Below, piece after piece: positions 15,147-21,970 of a stretch of DNA of 22,110 nt (positions are counted from its first letter, which is position 1; each line of letters opens with the position of its first letter). The DNA lies in contig JAZLLH010000045.1 of NCBI GenBank assembly GCA_045598025.1, forward strand, positions 1 through 22,110, written 5' to 3'. The notes below the pieces were generated by a model. That model saw only the letters and a list, made by a program, of their open reading frames with translations. It was not told the origin of the DNA and ran no database searches. The position numbers and the translations under genes are program-made. The DNA comes from UBA1195 sp045598025 (GTDB lineage: Bacteria; Bacteroidota; Bacteroidia; Bacteroidales; WCHB1-69).

Positions 15147-15176
15147 AATGAAATTTAAATACAAAAACAAGGTTTG

Positions 15177-15217
15177 TAAAAAAAAAATACGGATGTATGT
15201 TGACACATCCGTATTTT
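15177..15217 (-). terminator. Rho-independent terminator of gcvT
   Basis: AAAATACGGATGT at 15184-15196 pairs with ACATCCGTATTTT at 15205-15217: a perfect 13-bp stem with an 8-base loop. On the minus strand it is 21 bases past the gcvT stop, and the T-run continues through the complement of 15178-15183. This is the strongest minus-strand terminator in the window. Confidence 0.88.
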
Positions 15218-15238
15218 GTTGTAAAACAGAATGTTGAA

Positions 15239-16339
15239 TTATTCTCCCTTGTAGAACGGCATCTTTACCACCACGGCCTTGAGTTGTTTGTCGCGCACTT
15301 TGATGTAGATTTCGCTGCCGGTCTTGGTGAAAGCCTTGCTCACAATGGCCGTGCCTATAGCTTTCTGTACGGAAGGTCCCTGAGTGCCGGAGCAGACATG
15401 TCCGATGTTGTTGCCTTCGGCATCGACTACTTCATAATCGGCGCGCGGAATGCCGCGGTCAATCATTTCAAAACCAACCACTTTGCGGGTCAGACCTTCA
15501 GCTTTTTGCTGCAGCAGGTTCTCCTTGTTGATGAAATTCTTGGTATCCGTGAATTTGGTTATCCAGCCGAGACCGCCTTCCAGAGGAGAGGTGGTGTCGT
15601 TGATTTCATGTCCGTAGAGGCAGAATCCCATTTCCAGACGCAAGGTATCGCGTGCACCCAAACCGATCGGCTTGATGCCAAATTCCTTACCGGCTTCAAA
15701 GACAGCGTCCCAGATTTTGAAAGCGTCTTCGTTGCGGAAATAGATTTCGCAGCCGCCGGCTCCGGTATAACCGGTGGTGGACAGCAGCACATTGGGAATC
15801 CCGGCGAAGGTCAGGTATTTGAACGTATAGTATTCCATGTCTTCAATGGGAGTATCGGTCAGTTTCTGCATGGCTTTCAGTGCAAGAGGACCCTGGACGG
15901 CGAGCTGGGAAGTTGCAGGGGATGCGTTGGTCAGTTCCACGCCGAAACCTTTTTCCTGATTCTGTTTGTTGACCCAAGCCCAGTCTTTGTCTATGTTGGC
16001 AGCGTTGACCACCAGCAGGTATTCGTCTTCATGAATGCGGTAGGTCAGGAAATCATCCACTATACCGTTCTTGTCGTTGGGGAAGCAGCAGTATTGGACT
16101 TTTCCGTCGGTCAGCAGGGAGGCATCGTTGGAGGATACCCATTGCACGAATTCCAATGCGCGTGCACCTTTGACGTAGATTTCGCCCATGTGGGAAACGT
16201 CGAAAACGCCGACGGCTTTGCGGACATGCAGGTGTTCGGCAACAACTCCTTCATATTGAACCGGCATGTAGAATCCGGCGAATTCTACCATTTTTGCACC
16301 CAGTTCTTCGTGCTTCTTTGTAAATACAGTATATTGCAT
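15239..16339 (-). CDS. gcvT: Aminomethyltransferase, glycine cleavage system T protein
   Basis: This 366-residue T protein takes the aminomethyl group carried on the lipoyl arm of the H protein and transfers its one-carbon unit to tetrahydrofolate, releasing ammonia. The sequence shows the family pattern from the first residues: FTKKHEELGAKMVEFAGFYM, GVFDVSHMGEI, the conserved NGIVDDFLTYR with D95/D96 (the second or first being the catalytic Asp of the family), ANIDKDWAW, GYTGAGGCEIYF, LGARDTLRLEMGFCLYG, and the C-terminal SGTQGPSVQKAIG. Length is typical. The other subunit genes (gcvH, gcvP) are not in the window. The gene stands alone with a promoter box (16391-16399) and a strong terminator. 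No glycine riboswitch fits in the 126-base leader region. Confidence 0.97.
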   Translation of the reverse strand: MQYTVFTKKHEELGAKMVEFAGFYMPVQYEGVVAEHLHVRKAVGVFDVSHMGEIYVKGARALEFVQWVSSNDASLLTDGKVQYCCFPNDKNGIVDDFLTYRIHEDEYLLVVNAANIDKDWAWVNKQNQEKGFGVELTNASPATSQLAVQGPLALKAMQKLTDTPIEDMEYYTFKYLTFAGIPNVLLSTTGYTGAGGCEIYFRNEDAFKIWDAVFEAGKEFGIKPIGLGARDTLRLEMGFCLYGHEINDTTSPLEGGLGWITKFTDTKNFINKENLLQQKAEGLTRKVVGFEMIDRGIPRADYEVVDAEGNNIGHVCSGTQGPSVQKAIGTAIVSKAFTKTGSEIYIKVRDKQLKAVVVKMPFYKGE

Positions 16340-16390
16340 ATATCTGATTTTTAAGTAGTTAAATTATTATTTGTCTGAGTTTTACAATTT

Positions 16391-16399
16391 GCAAACGTA
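16391..16399 (-). promoter_or_regulatory. Bacteroidota -7 promoter box for gcvT
   Basis: The minus strand reads TACGTTTGC, an exact TAnnTTTGC match, 52 bases upstream of the gcvT ATG. No clear -33 element is seen; the T-tract upstream belongs to the preceding inverted repeat. Confidence 0.55.
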
Positions 16400-16400
16400 C

Positions 16401-16443
16401 AAAAAAAATCAATACCGGCTGCCTGTCTCTCATGATTTTTTTT
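16401..16443 (-). terminator. AT-rich inverted repeat, possible terminator of the deaminase-to-methyltransferase run
   Basis: AAAAAAAATCA at 16401-16411 and TGATTTTTTTT at 16433-16443 are perfect inverted repeats (11 bp) around a 21-base loop, 22 bases past the methyltransferase stop. The stem is almost all A-T, so hairpin strength is modest, but the minus-strand product ends in eight U. It abuts the gcvT promoter box. Confidence 0.45.
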
Positions 16444-16465
16444 CTATCACATCTTTCCTCGTGTG

Positions 16466-17212
16466 CTATCGGGTCATTTCGTAACATGCGATGGCCGTGG
16501 CGATGGCCGCATTGAGGGAATCAACCGGATGTTCCGCAATGCGGGCAATGGAAATCCGTTCCTGCACCAGTGCTTCTACTTCGGCGGAAATGCCTCGGGC
16601 TTCACTTCCGATAACGAGAGCCGTCTTGAGTGGAAGGCGGGTCTTGCGCAGGTCGCGTCCATCCATGAATGTGCCGCAGATACGATAGTCATCCGGAAGT
16701 GTCTTGAGGAATGCCGGCAAGTCTGCGTAATCGGTCCGAACCCGTGTAAAAGAACCCATGCTGGCCTGTATGGTTTTGGGATTGTAGCATTCCACTGTTC
16801 CTTGGGAGCAGACAATGCGTTTCAAACCGAACCAGTCGGCGGTGCGGATGATGGTGCCGAGATTGCCGCTGTCCTGTATGCCGTCCAGAATGAGCAGGCG
16901 GTCGGGCAAGAGATCCGACGGCTGTGGGGGAGTGTTTTCCCTGAAGTGCACGCAGGCCAATATGCCCGGCGGCGTCTGAAGACTGCTGGCCAATTCGCAT
17001 TCTTTTTCGCTGATATGTTGAAGATCAGGAATCTTCAGTTCGGAATGGGATTCCATCCAGGCATCGGTGGCATACACATGCTCAACCTGAAAATCGCTTT
17101 GCAGCACTTCCATCACCGATTTGGTGCCTTCTACCACAAAGCAGCGGTGCAGCTGACGGAACTTTTTCTGCTGAAGAGATCGCAGTAATTTGATTTCGTT
17201 TCTGGTAGCCAT
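16466..17212 (-). CDS. RNA 2'-O-methyltransferase, SpoU/TrmH family
   Basis: This 248-residue SPOUT-class methyltransferase is predicted to use SAM to methylate a ribose 2'-hydroxyl of rRNA or tRNA. All three SpoU motifs are present: motif 1, DGIQDSGNLGTIIRTADWFG (about 129-148); motif 2, ALVIGSEARGIS (about 198-209); motif 3, DSLNAAIATAIACYE (about 230-244), with the knot-forming Asn. The N-terminal 90 residues (ending KSVMEVLQSDFQVEHVYATD and onward) look like the SpoU substrate-binding domain, beginning at IKLLRSLQQKKFRQLHRCFVVEG. The target base cannot be read from the sequence. The start lies 3 bases after the stop of the nucleoside kinase gene, so the two are cotranscribed. Confidence 0.93.
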   Translation of the reverse strand: MATRNEIKLLRSLQQKKFRQLHRCFVVEGTKSVMEVLQSDFQVEHVYATDAWMESHSELKIPDLQHISEKECELASSLQTPPGILACVHFRENTPPQPSDLLPDRLLILDGIQDSGNLGTIIRTADWFGLKRIVCSQGTVECYNPKTIQASMGSFTRVRTDYADLPAFLKTLPDDYRICGTFMDGRDLRKTRLPLKTALVIGSEARGISAEVEALVQERISIARIAEHPVDSLNAAIATAIACYEMTR

Positions 17213-17215
17213 GTA

Positions 17216-18871
17216 TTAGTATTTGAATACACTGCCTCCGAAAAATTCCCTCAGTATAGATGACTGGGGAACGACGTTTTCCGGAAGTTCGGTGAAATAT
17301 TCCAGCAGTTTGATCAGTCTGCGGGCTTCGGAATAGGCCTCGGAGGCTTCCGTTACCTTGTACAGCAGTTCCAAAGCAAAAGGCTTGAAAATGTTGAGTT
17401 CGCAGCTGATGGCGGAGTTGAGCATGTCATCGGCATTCTCCTGATAGGGAAAAATCCACTTGCCTTCCCCTCGGCGTACACTGTCCCAGCGAAGAAGAGT
17501 GTCTTCGGCCGAATATCCCCGGTAGCGCGCATCTCGTATAATACGACGGATCAAGCGGTTATCTGTTGTGTGTATGGGGTTTTGCCGGTCAATGGCAATG
17601 GTAGTGAGGGCGGAAGTGAAAATACGGAATACCTGTTCCTCGGCGGTGTTGGGCAGTAGGGCCGGATTGAGGGCATGTATGCCTTCGATGACCAATACGG
17701 AACGGGGGCCGAGTTTCATTTTGTCGCCTTTCCAAAGTTTGGAGCCTTGCTGGAAATCAAAGGTGGGAATTTCGATTTCTTTTCCGTGGACAAGATCATC
17801 CATCTGGCTGTTGAACAGGTCCAGGTCAACAGCGTTAAGGTGTTCGAAATCCATGTTCCCGTTTTTGTCAAGGGGCGTTTGATCTCGCTCTACAAAATAA
17901 TTGTCCATGGAAATGGGGACGGGTTGGTATCCCAATACGGACAATTGTACGGAAATGCGCTTGGCGGTAGTGGTTTTTCCGGATGAAGAGGGTCCGCTCA
18001 ACAGGACGATTTTCACATCTCCCTTGTCGGCGATGTGGTCCGCTACCTGGGCTACTTTTTTCTCCTGCAGGGCTTCGGAAAGCAATAGCAACTCAGTTCC
18101 TTTTCCGTTGGAGATGAATCGGTTGATATCGCATACATAAGATATGTTGAGGATTTTGTTCCAGGTTTTGTATTCATTGAAAATGGAGAACAATTTGGGT
18201 GATAATCCCCTGTTGGTCAGCTTCGTCGGGTGAGATTTGGAGGGCAGCATCAGCAGCAGGCCGTTCTCGTATTTTTTCAGTCCGAATACGTTCAGGTATT
18301 TGGTGGAGGGCACGAGGCATCCGTAAAAATAATTGATGCAGTTGCCCAGATAGTATACGGAGGTATAGAGGTAATTACGGTCTTTGATCAGGTTTTCCTT
18401 GGAAGTAAGGCCTTCCCTTTTGTACAGCTGAACGGCTTCTTTGGTCAGCATTTCCTTGCGTTCAAATGGAATGTCGGCTTCCACCAGCTCCCGCATGTGT
18501 TTTTCCAGTCTTGAAATCACTTCTTCGTCAATATGGAAGTCCGGACCTTCGAATTCGCAATATTTTCCTCCGGAAATGGAGTGTTTGATGACCAGATTCT
18601 GTTCAGGATAAAGGTCTTTGACTGCGCGGTACAGCAGAAAGTGCAGGGAACGTTCGTAGATGCGGAATCCGGAAGTATCCGTCGCATCGATGAAGGTGAC
18701 CATCTTGTTCTTGTATATTTCGTAGCGCAGGCTTTTGACTTCGTTGTTGACTTTAGCTGCCAGTATGGGATATTCGCAACTGACGCCCATGTCCTCTGCA
18801 ATCTGCAGCAGAGTGGTGCTCATGGGATATTCCTTTTTCAGACCATTATTGGTGCAAATGATTTCTATCAT
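17216..18871 (-). CDS. TGS-domain uridine-kinase-like nucleoside kinase
   Basis: This 551-residue fusion is conserved in anaerobic Bacteroidota and Firmicutes. Residues 1-60 form a TGS domain as in threonyl-tRNA synthetase. Residues 70-250 resemble the next ThrRS region, the editing domain, for example IKHSISGGKYCEFEGPDFHI (95-114), but without the full His/Cys set, so editing activity is doubtful. The second half is a P-loop kinase of the uridine kinase/phosphoribulokinase family: Walker A GPSSSGKTTTA (293-303), SMDNYF with D323, DFEHLNAVDLDLF (341-353), FDFQQGSKLW, VLVIEGIHALNP (392-403), and a basic RLIRRIIRDARYRG. The expected reaction is NTP-dependent phosphorylation of a nucleoside or a related small molecule in the cytoplasm; the true substrate is uncertain. 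The start is 17 bases after the secreted deiminase gene and the stop is 3 bases before the methyltransferase, so it is mid-operon. Confidence 0.9.
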   Translation of the reverse strand: MIEIICTNNGLKKEYPMSTTLLQIAEDMGVSCEYPILAAKVNNEVKSLRYEIYKNKMVTFIDATDTSGFRIYERSLHFLLYRAVKDLYPEQNLVIKHSISGGKYCEFEGPDFHIDEEVISRLEKHMRELVEADIPFERKEMLTKEAVQLYKREGLTSKENLIKDRNYLYTSVYYLGNCINYFYGCLVPSTKYLNVFGLKKYENGLLLMLPSKSHPTKLTNRGLSPKLFSIFNEYKTWNKILNISYVCDINRFISNGKGTELLLLSEALQEKKVAQVADHIADKGDVKIVLLSGPSSSGKTTTAKRISVQLSVLGYQPVPISMDNYFVERDQTPLDKNGNMDFEHLNAVDLDLFNSQMDDLVHGKEIEIPTFDFQQGSKLWKGDKMKLGPRSVLVIEGIHALNPALLPNTAEEQVFRIFTSALTTIAIDRQNPIHTTDNRLIRRIIRDARYRGYSAEDTLLRWDSVRRGEGKWIFPYQENADDMLNSAISCELNIFKPFALELLYKVTEASEAYSEARRLIKLLEYFTELPENVVPQSSILREFFGGSVFKY

Positions 18872-18888
18872 GATGTTTTATGAATGTT

Positions 18889-20958
18889 TTATTGTACAAT
18901 GAGATGTCGGACGACTGTTTTTCCATTATCGGATTGAAATACAGCATAGTATCCTCCTTTTGCCAGTCCTTCCAATGGAAGGGTATACAGTATTTCTCCT
19001 GAAGATTCCACACGGTCGCAGCAGCATTCGCGTCCTTCACTGTCAATGAGGCGCAGGCTGTATCGGCCGTTATCTCCCATTTGGATGCGAATCTGGGTTT
19101 TCCCGTTCGCCGGATTGGGGAAGAAGTTTCCGAATTTTTCGGATTCGGCCTGTGCAATGCCAACATTGGGATTGTGTCCCAGGTAGAAGGTATAGTATCC
19201 CCCCTGAGAGGCGGTCATGGGCTTGGTGATGGTTTTTCCGTTGTTGGAGGAAGCGCTCAGATAGTAATCCACTCTGACATAGCGGCCTTCGCAATCAATG
19301 GAGGAAAGAGGAAGAACGCCGGTGAAGCAATCGTTTCCTTCGGCCTCCAAACTGCTTTCGTTCCACTCTCCGCCGTCTGTTCTCCAATATGCCTTCACTT
19401 GGGAAATTCCACTCCGGTTGGTGACGGTAGCACTGATTTCCACGTCTTTGTCCGCATAGGTTTCATCAGTATTACCTGTGATGGAGGCATGCAGTATGCG
19501 GATGGGGTTATCGGCCGGAATCTGCTTGGTGATGCAATGGATGGCACCGCCGCTGCCGTCGAATCCGCTCACGTTGATGGGGTAGATGGTATAACCGGGA
19601 TAGGCTTTCTGCAGTTGCTCAATGCGCTGTCTGTCCCATTCTTCGGTGGGCATTCCATTTTGGACCGCTGAAAAACAGGGCTGTATCAGTACATTGTTGA
19701 CAAAGGTATGGTTGCTGTAGGTGCGGGTGTAGAAGTCGTTGTAGTCCATCTGACTGATGAAATCATTCCCGTCTTCATCGCAGGGAAAAGGAATAAATGA
19801 ACGTTTGAAGGCATTTCCGAATACGCTGGTGGCTGCCGTGAGGGTCCCGATGTTTTTGTTGGCGGTTTTATAATCGCTCCAACGGCTGTATGCGGATGGA
19901 TATCTGGAAAAGACGAAACTGTTCTCGTCTGTCATGTCGGCATACAGGTCGATATGTCCGGTTCCTCCGTCGAATTTCAGGGCTGGAAGTATGTATGTGG
20001 CCCGTGAACCGAGCAGGTGGGACAGAGAGTCTTTCACCTGTTGGCTGCTGAGGGGAATCTTCTGTTCGTATGCCAGGGTGGAAATGTCTTTTCCGTCCCA
20101 GACGAGTTGTCCGTATTCATCACTGTTGAAATGACATATGGCATCGGAGGAGATTACCATGCCGGCTCCGTCAACCAGACAGTTTCCGCCTTCCCATTCA
20201 ATGGAAGTGATGTAATCGGGTATACCCATTTGCTGTTGTATCAGTGAGGGAAGAGAGTCGTCCAGCGCTCTGCCGGAGTAGTACATGAAATCCAGCATGG
20301 CCACGCTGTCTTCTTCTCCGTAGTAGAAGCAGATCGGACCGCAGTCACGGAACCAGAAGGAATTTCCGGGCCCGACAAGAAAACGGATATTGTCGTGCCT
20401 CAGGTTCATGCGTTCCAGTTTGCGCAGCACCACGGAAGAATCCTTGCCCGATTCTATGCGTACCCATGCTTCGGCTCCACCCATCTGTACGGCATCCATT
20501 ACATAGAAAAAGACCTCTCCCAGGCTCGAAATGGTGTCGATTACAGAAATATAGGCTCCTCCGCCTTTTACTTCCCAGTCCTCTCCATTGTAGCACAGGT
20601 AGTCAGCATAACCGGTTACCAATGGGTCGGCATACCAGTAGTAGCTGTTTTCGTGACCGGGAACCAGATGCTCGTAGGAACAGGTGACGACGATGGCTTT
20701 CACTTCCTCCCATTCGCCTGGAAACCAGCTTCCCGGAGGCAGTATAAGGCCTTCGTTCTGTGCTGTGGACGCGATTCTGTCGACGCGGGCAAGGGGAATG
20801 TTTCCCTGCAGATGTTTCCGGGAGGCATCGCGTTGGTGGAATTGTTTAAGAATGAGTTTCTGCATTTCCGCGCGGTCGGTGGAAATTTCCTGTGCAGAGA
20901 GGGTACTGCAATACAATGCGGAAACCAGGAGTAATAGAATGGTTCTGATATTTTTCAT
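18889..20958 (-). CDS. Secreted PPAD/agmatine-deiminase-family enzyme with Ig-like region and T9SS tail
   Basis: This 689-residue exported guanidine-modifying enzyme belongs to the PAD_porph family, which includes Porphyromonas peptidylarginine deiminase and agmatine deiminases. Order of parts: signal peptide (MKNIRTILLLLVSALYCSTL, cut near SAQ22); a pro-like region; catalytic domain from about 75 to 485; an Ig-like beta region (about 488-595, RILHASITGNTDETYADKDV onward); and a type A T9SS sorting domain (about 611-689, FFPNPANGKTQIRIQ to the end GGYYAVFQSDNGKTVVRHLI). The catalytic set appears complete: D205 in WFRDCGP, EGGN at 256-259, H335 and D337 in GTGHIDLY, and nucleophile C475 in GSGGAIHC. 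The enzyme should turn a guanidino group (peptidyl arginine, free arginine derivative or agmatine) into a ureido group plus ammonia, at the cell surface. It follows the deaminase gene by 25 bases and precedes the kinase by 17. Substrate is not decided. Confidence 0.92.
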   Translation of the reverse strand: MKNIRTILLLLVSALYCSTLSAQEISTDRAEMQKLILKQFHQRDASRKHLQGNIPLARVDRIASTAQNEGLILPPGSWFPGEWEEVKAIVVTCSYEHLVPGHENSYYWYADPLVTGYADYLCYNGEDWEVKGGGAYISVIDTISSLGEVFFYVMDAVQMGGAEAWVRIESGKDSSVVLRKLERMNLRHDNIRFLVGPGNSFWFRDCGPICFYYGEEDSVAMLDFMYYSGRALDDSLPSLIQQQMGIPDYITSIEWEGGNCLVDGAGMVISSDAICHFNSDEYGQLVWDGKDISTLAYEQKIPLSSQQVKDSLSHLLGSRATYILPALKFDGGTGHIDLYADMTDENSFVFSRYPSAYSRWSDYKTANKNIGTLTAATSVFGNAFKRSFIPFPCDEDGNDFISQMDYNDFYTRTYSNHTFVNNVLIQPCFSAVQNGMPTEEWDRQRIEQLQKAYPGYTIYPINVSGFDGSGGAIHCITKQIPADNPIRILHASITGNTDETYADKDVEISATVTNRSGISQVKAYWRTDGGEWNESSLEAEGNDCFTGVLPLSSIDCEGRYVRVDYYLSASSNNGKTITKPMTASQGGYYTFYLGHNPNVGIAQAESEKFGNFFPNPANGKTQIRIQMGDNGRYSLRLIDSEGRECCCDRVESSGEILYTLPLEGLAKGGYYAVFQSDNGKTVVRHLIVQ

Positions 20959-20983
20959 AGAATGTGCGGAATTTTATGTTTCT

Positions 20984-21451
20984 TCAGTAAATGACATTGT
21001 CTTTCATATTTCTGTATTCGTCGAAGAGTGCAAGACATTCCTCTCTGCCGAGCGGAATCAGTCGGTTTTCCAGTTTTTCCCTTCCGACGAACAGGCTGTC
21101 GAATTCCCCGTCCCTGAATCCGATGGACGCATTGTCTGCAATGGTGCATCCGTAATAAATCCGGTCGATATTGGCCCACAGGCAGGCGCAAAGACACATG
21201 GTGCAAGGTTCGCCAGTCGTGTATAGGCTGCATCCGCTGAGGTCGTGCGTGCCCAAAGCCTGACCGGCCTCGCGCAGTGCAGAGATTTCCCCGTGCGCAG
21301 TCGGGTCATTGTTCTTCAGTACGTTGTTGTGTGCTCTTGCGATGATTTTTCCTTCTTTGACTATGACGGTGCCAAAAGGGCCTCCCGCATGTTTCCGGAT
21401 TCCCTCCCGGGCTACGGCTATGGCCTCCCGCATGTATTCCAAATGGTTCAT
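20984..21451 (-). CDS. CDA-family nucleobase/nucleoside deaminase (guanine-deaminase-like)
   Basis: This 155-residue cytidine-deaminase-fold zinc hydrolase resembles bacterial guanine deaminases. The zinc and catalytic motifs are H53-G-E55 in DPTAHGEISALREA and P82-C83-T-M-C86 in GEPCTMC. C83 and C86 with H53 would bind zinc, and E55 would be the proton shuttle. GGPFGTVIVKEGKIIARAHN (23-42) and IYYGCTIADNASIGFRD (98-114) are also family-like. The middle residue of the HxE motif is Gly rather than the more common Ala. Guanine to xanthine is the likely reaction, but related members act on other nucleobases, so this is not certain. Cytoplasmic. It is the first gene of a run leading into the secreted deiminase (25-base gap) and the nucleoside kinase. 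A divergent gene lies 172 bases upstream. I found no convincing -7 box for it. Confidence 0.9.
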   Translation of the reverse strand: MNHLEYMREAIAVAREGIRKHAGGPFGTVIVKEGKIIARAHNNVLKNNDPTAHGEISALREAGQALGTHDLSGCSLYTTGEPCTMCLCACLWANIDRIYYGCTIADNASIGFRDGEFDSLFVGREKLENRLIPLGREECLALFDEYRNMKDNVIY

Positions 21452-21597
21452 TTCAAAAAAATTTATTTAATACAACGTCGGTATCTGATTTTTTATTGTG
21501 CAGACTGAATGGAATGAAAAAAGAATGGCACTGGCTCATCGGGGTATAACGTATAAAAAAAGATGCTGTTTCATTCCGAAGGTATTGATATTGTCTG

Positions 21598-21606
21598 TAA
21601 TTTTGC
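21598..21606 (+). promoter_or_regulatory. Bacteroidota -7 promoter box for the small membrane protein
   Basis: TAATTTTGC matches TAnnTTTGC exactly and lies 17 bases before the ATG at 21624, implying a very short leader. The rest of the 172-base divergent interval (21452-21623) is AT-rich, with no other clear element. Confidence 0.5.
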
Positions 21607-21623
21607 AAAAAAAACACTGAAGC

Positions 21624-21884
21624 ATGCAAAACAGTATTTTCGAAATTTTATTTTTACTCTGTTTCGCCGTCAGCTGGCCGGTATCCATTTATAAATCACT
21701 GCGTACCAAAGTCGTGAGGGGAAAAAGTCCGATGTTCATGGCTATCGTCATGTTGGGCTATGTGTTCGGTATCATTCACAAGGTGCTGTACAGTTTCGAT
21801 GGCGTGACCTTTCTGTATGCATTCAATTTCTGCCTGGTCGGCATCGACCTTTTCCTGTATTTCCGTTATAAAGACAACCAATGA
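21624..21884 (+). CDS. Small PQ-loop/SemiSWEET-like membrane protein
   Basis: This is the only complete plus-strand gene in the window. The 86-residue product is highly hydrophobic and shows about three membrane segments (roughly 4-22, 37-55, 60-80), the size and layout of SemiSWEET or half PQ-loop transporters. The segment SWPVSIYKSLRTKVVRGKSP (17-36) follows the PQ-loop pattern 'P..I....T+.V.G.S', although the hallmark PQ pair is replaced by WP. SemiSWEETs move sugars as dimers, but many small PQ-loop-like proteins in gut anaerobes have no known substrate, and no transport function is asserted here. It has its own -7 box and a strong terminator, so it is monocistronic and divergent from the deaminase operon. 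A basic, polar tail (YFRYKDNQ) ends the protein. Confidence 0.75.
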   Translation: MQNSIFEILFLLCFAVSWPVSIYKSLRTKVVRGKSPMFMAIVMLGYVFGIIHKVLYSFDGVTFLYAFNFCLVGIDLFLYFRYKDNQ

Positions 21885-21927
21885 ATATGGAAGTACGAAG
21901 CACGCAGTCGGTCTGCCTGCAGATATA

Positions 21928-21960
21928 AAAAAGAGGGCTGCCGCAGGCAGCCCTCTTTTT
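21928..21960 (+). terminator. Strong rho-independent terminator of the small membrane protein gene
   Basis: AAAAAGAGGGCTGCC at 21928-21942 pairs perfectly with GGCAGCCCTCTTTTT at 21946-21960 around a 3-base loop. It begins 44 bases after the stop codon and ends in a T-run. The A-run on the left means it could act on both strands. Confidence 0.93.
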
Positions 21961-21970
21961 AGTTTTTCAC

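Noticed and set aside
16340..16465. A glycine riboswitch in front of gcvT.
   Set aside because: The interval is short, AT-rich and taken up by an inverted repeat and a -7 box. No conserved aptamer core is visible.
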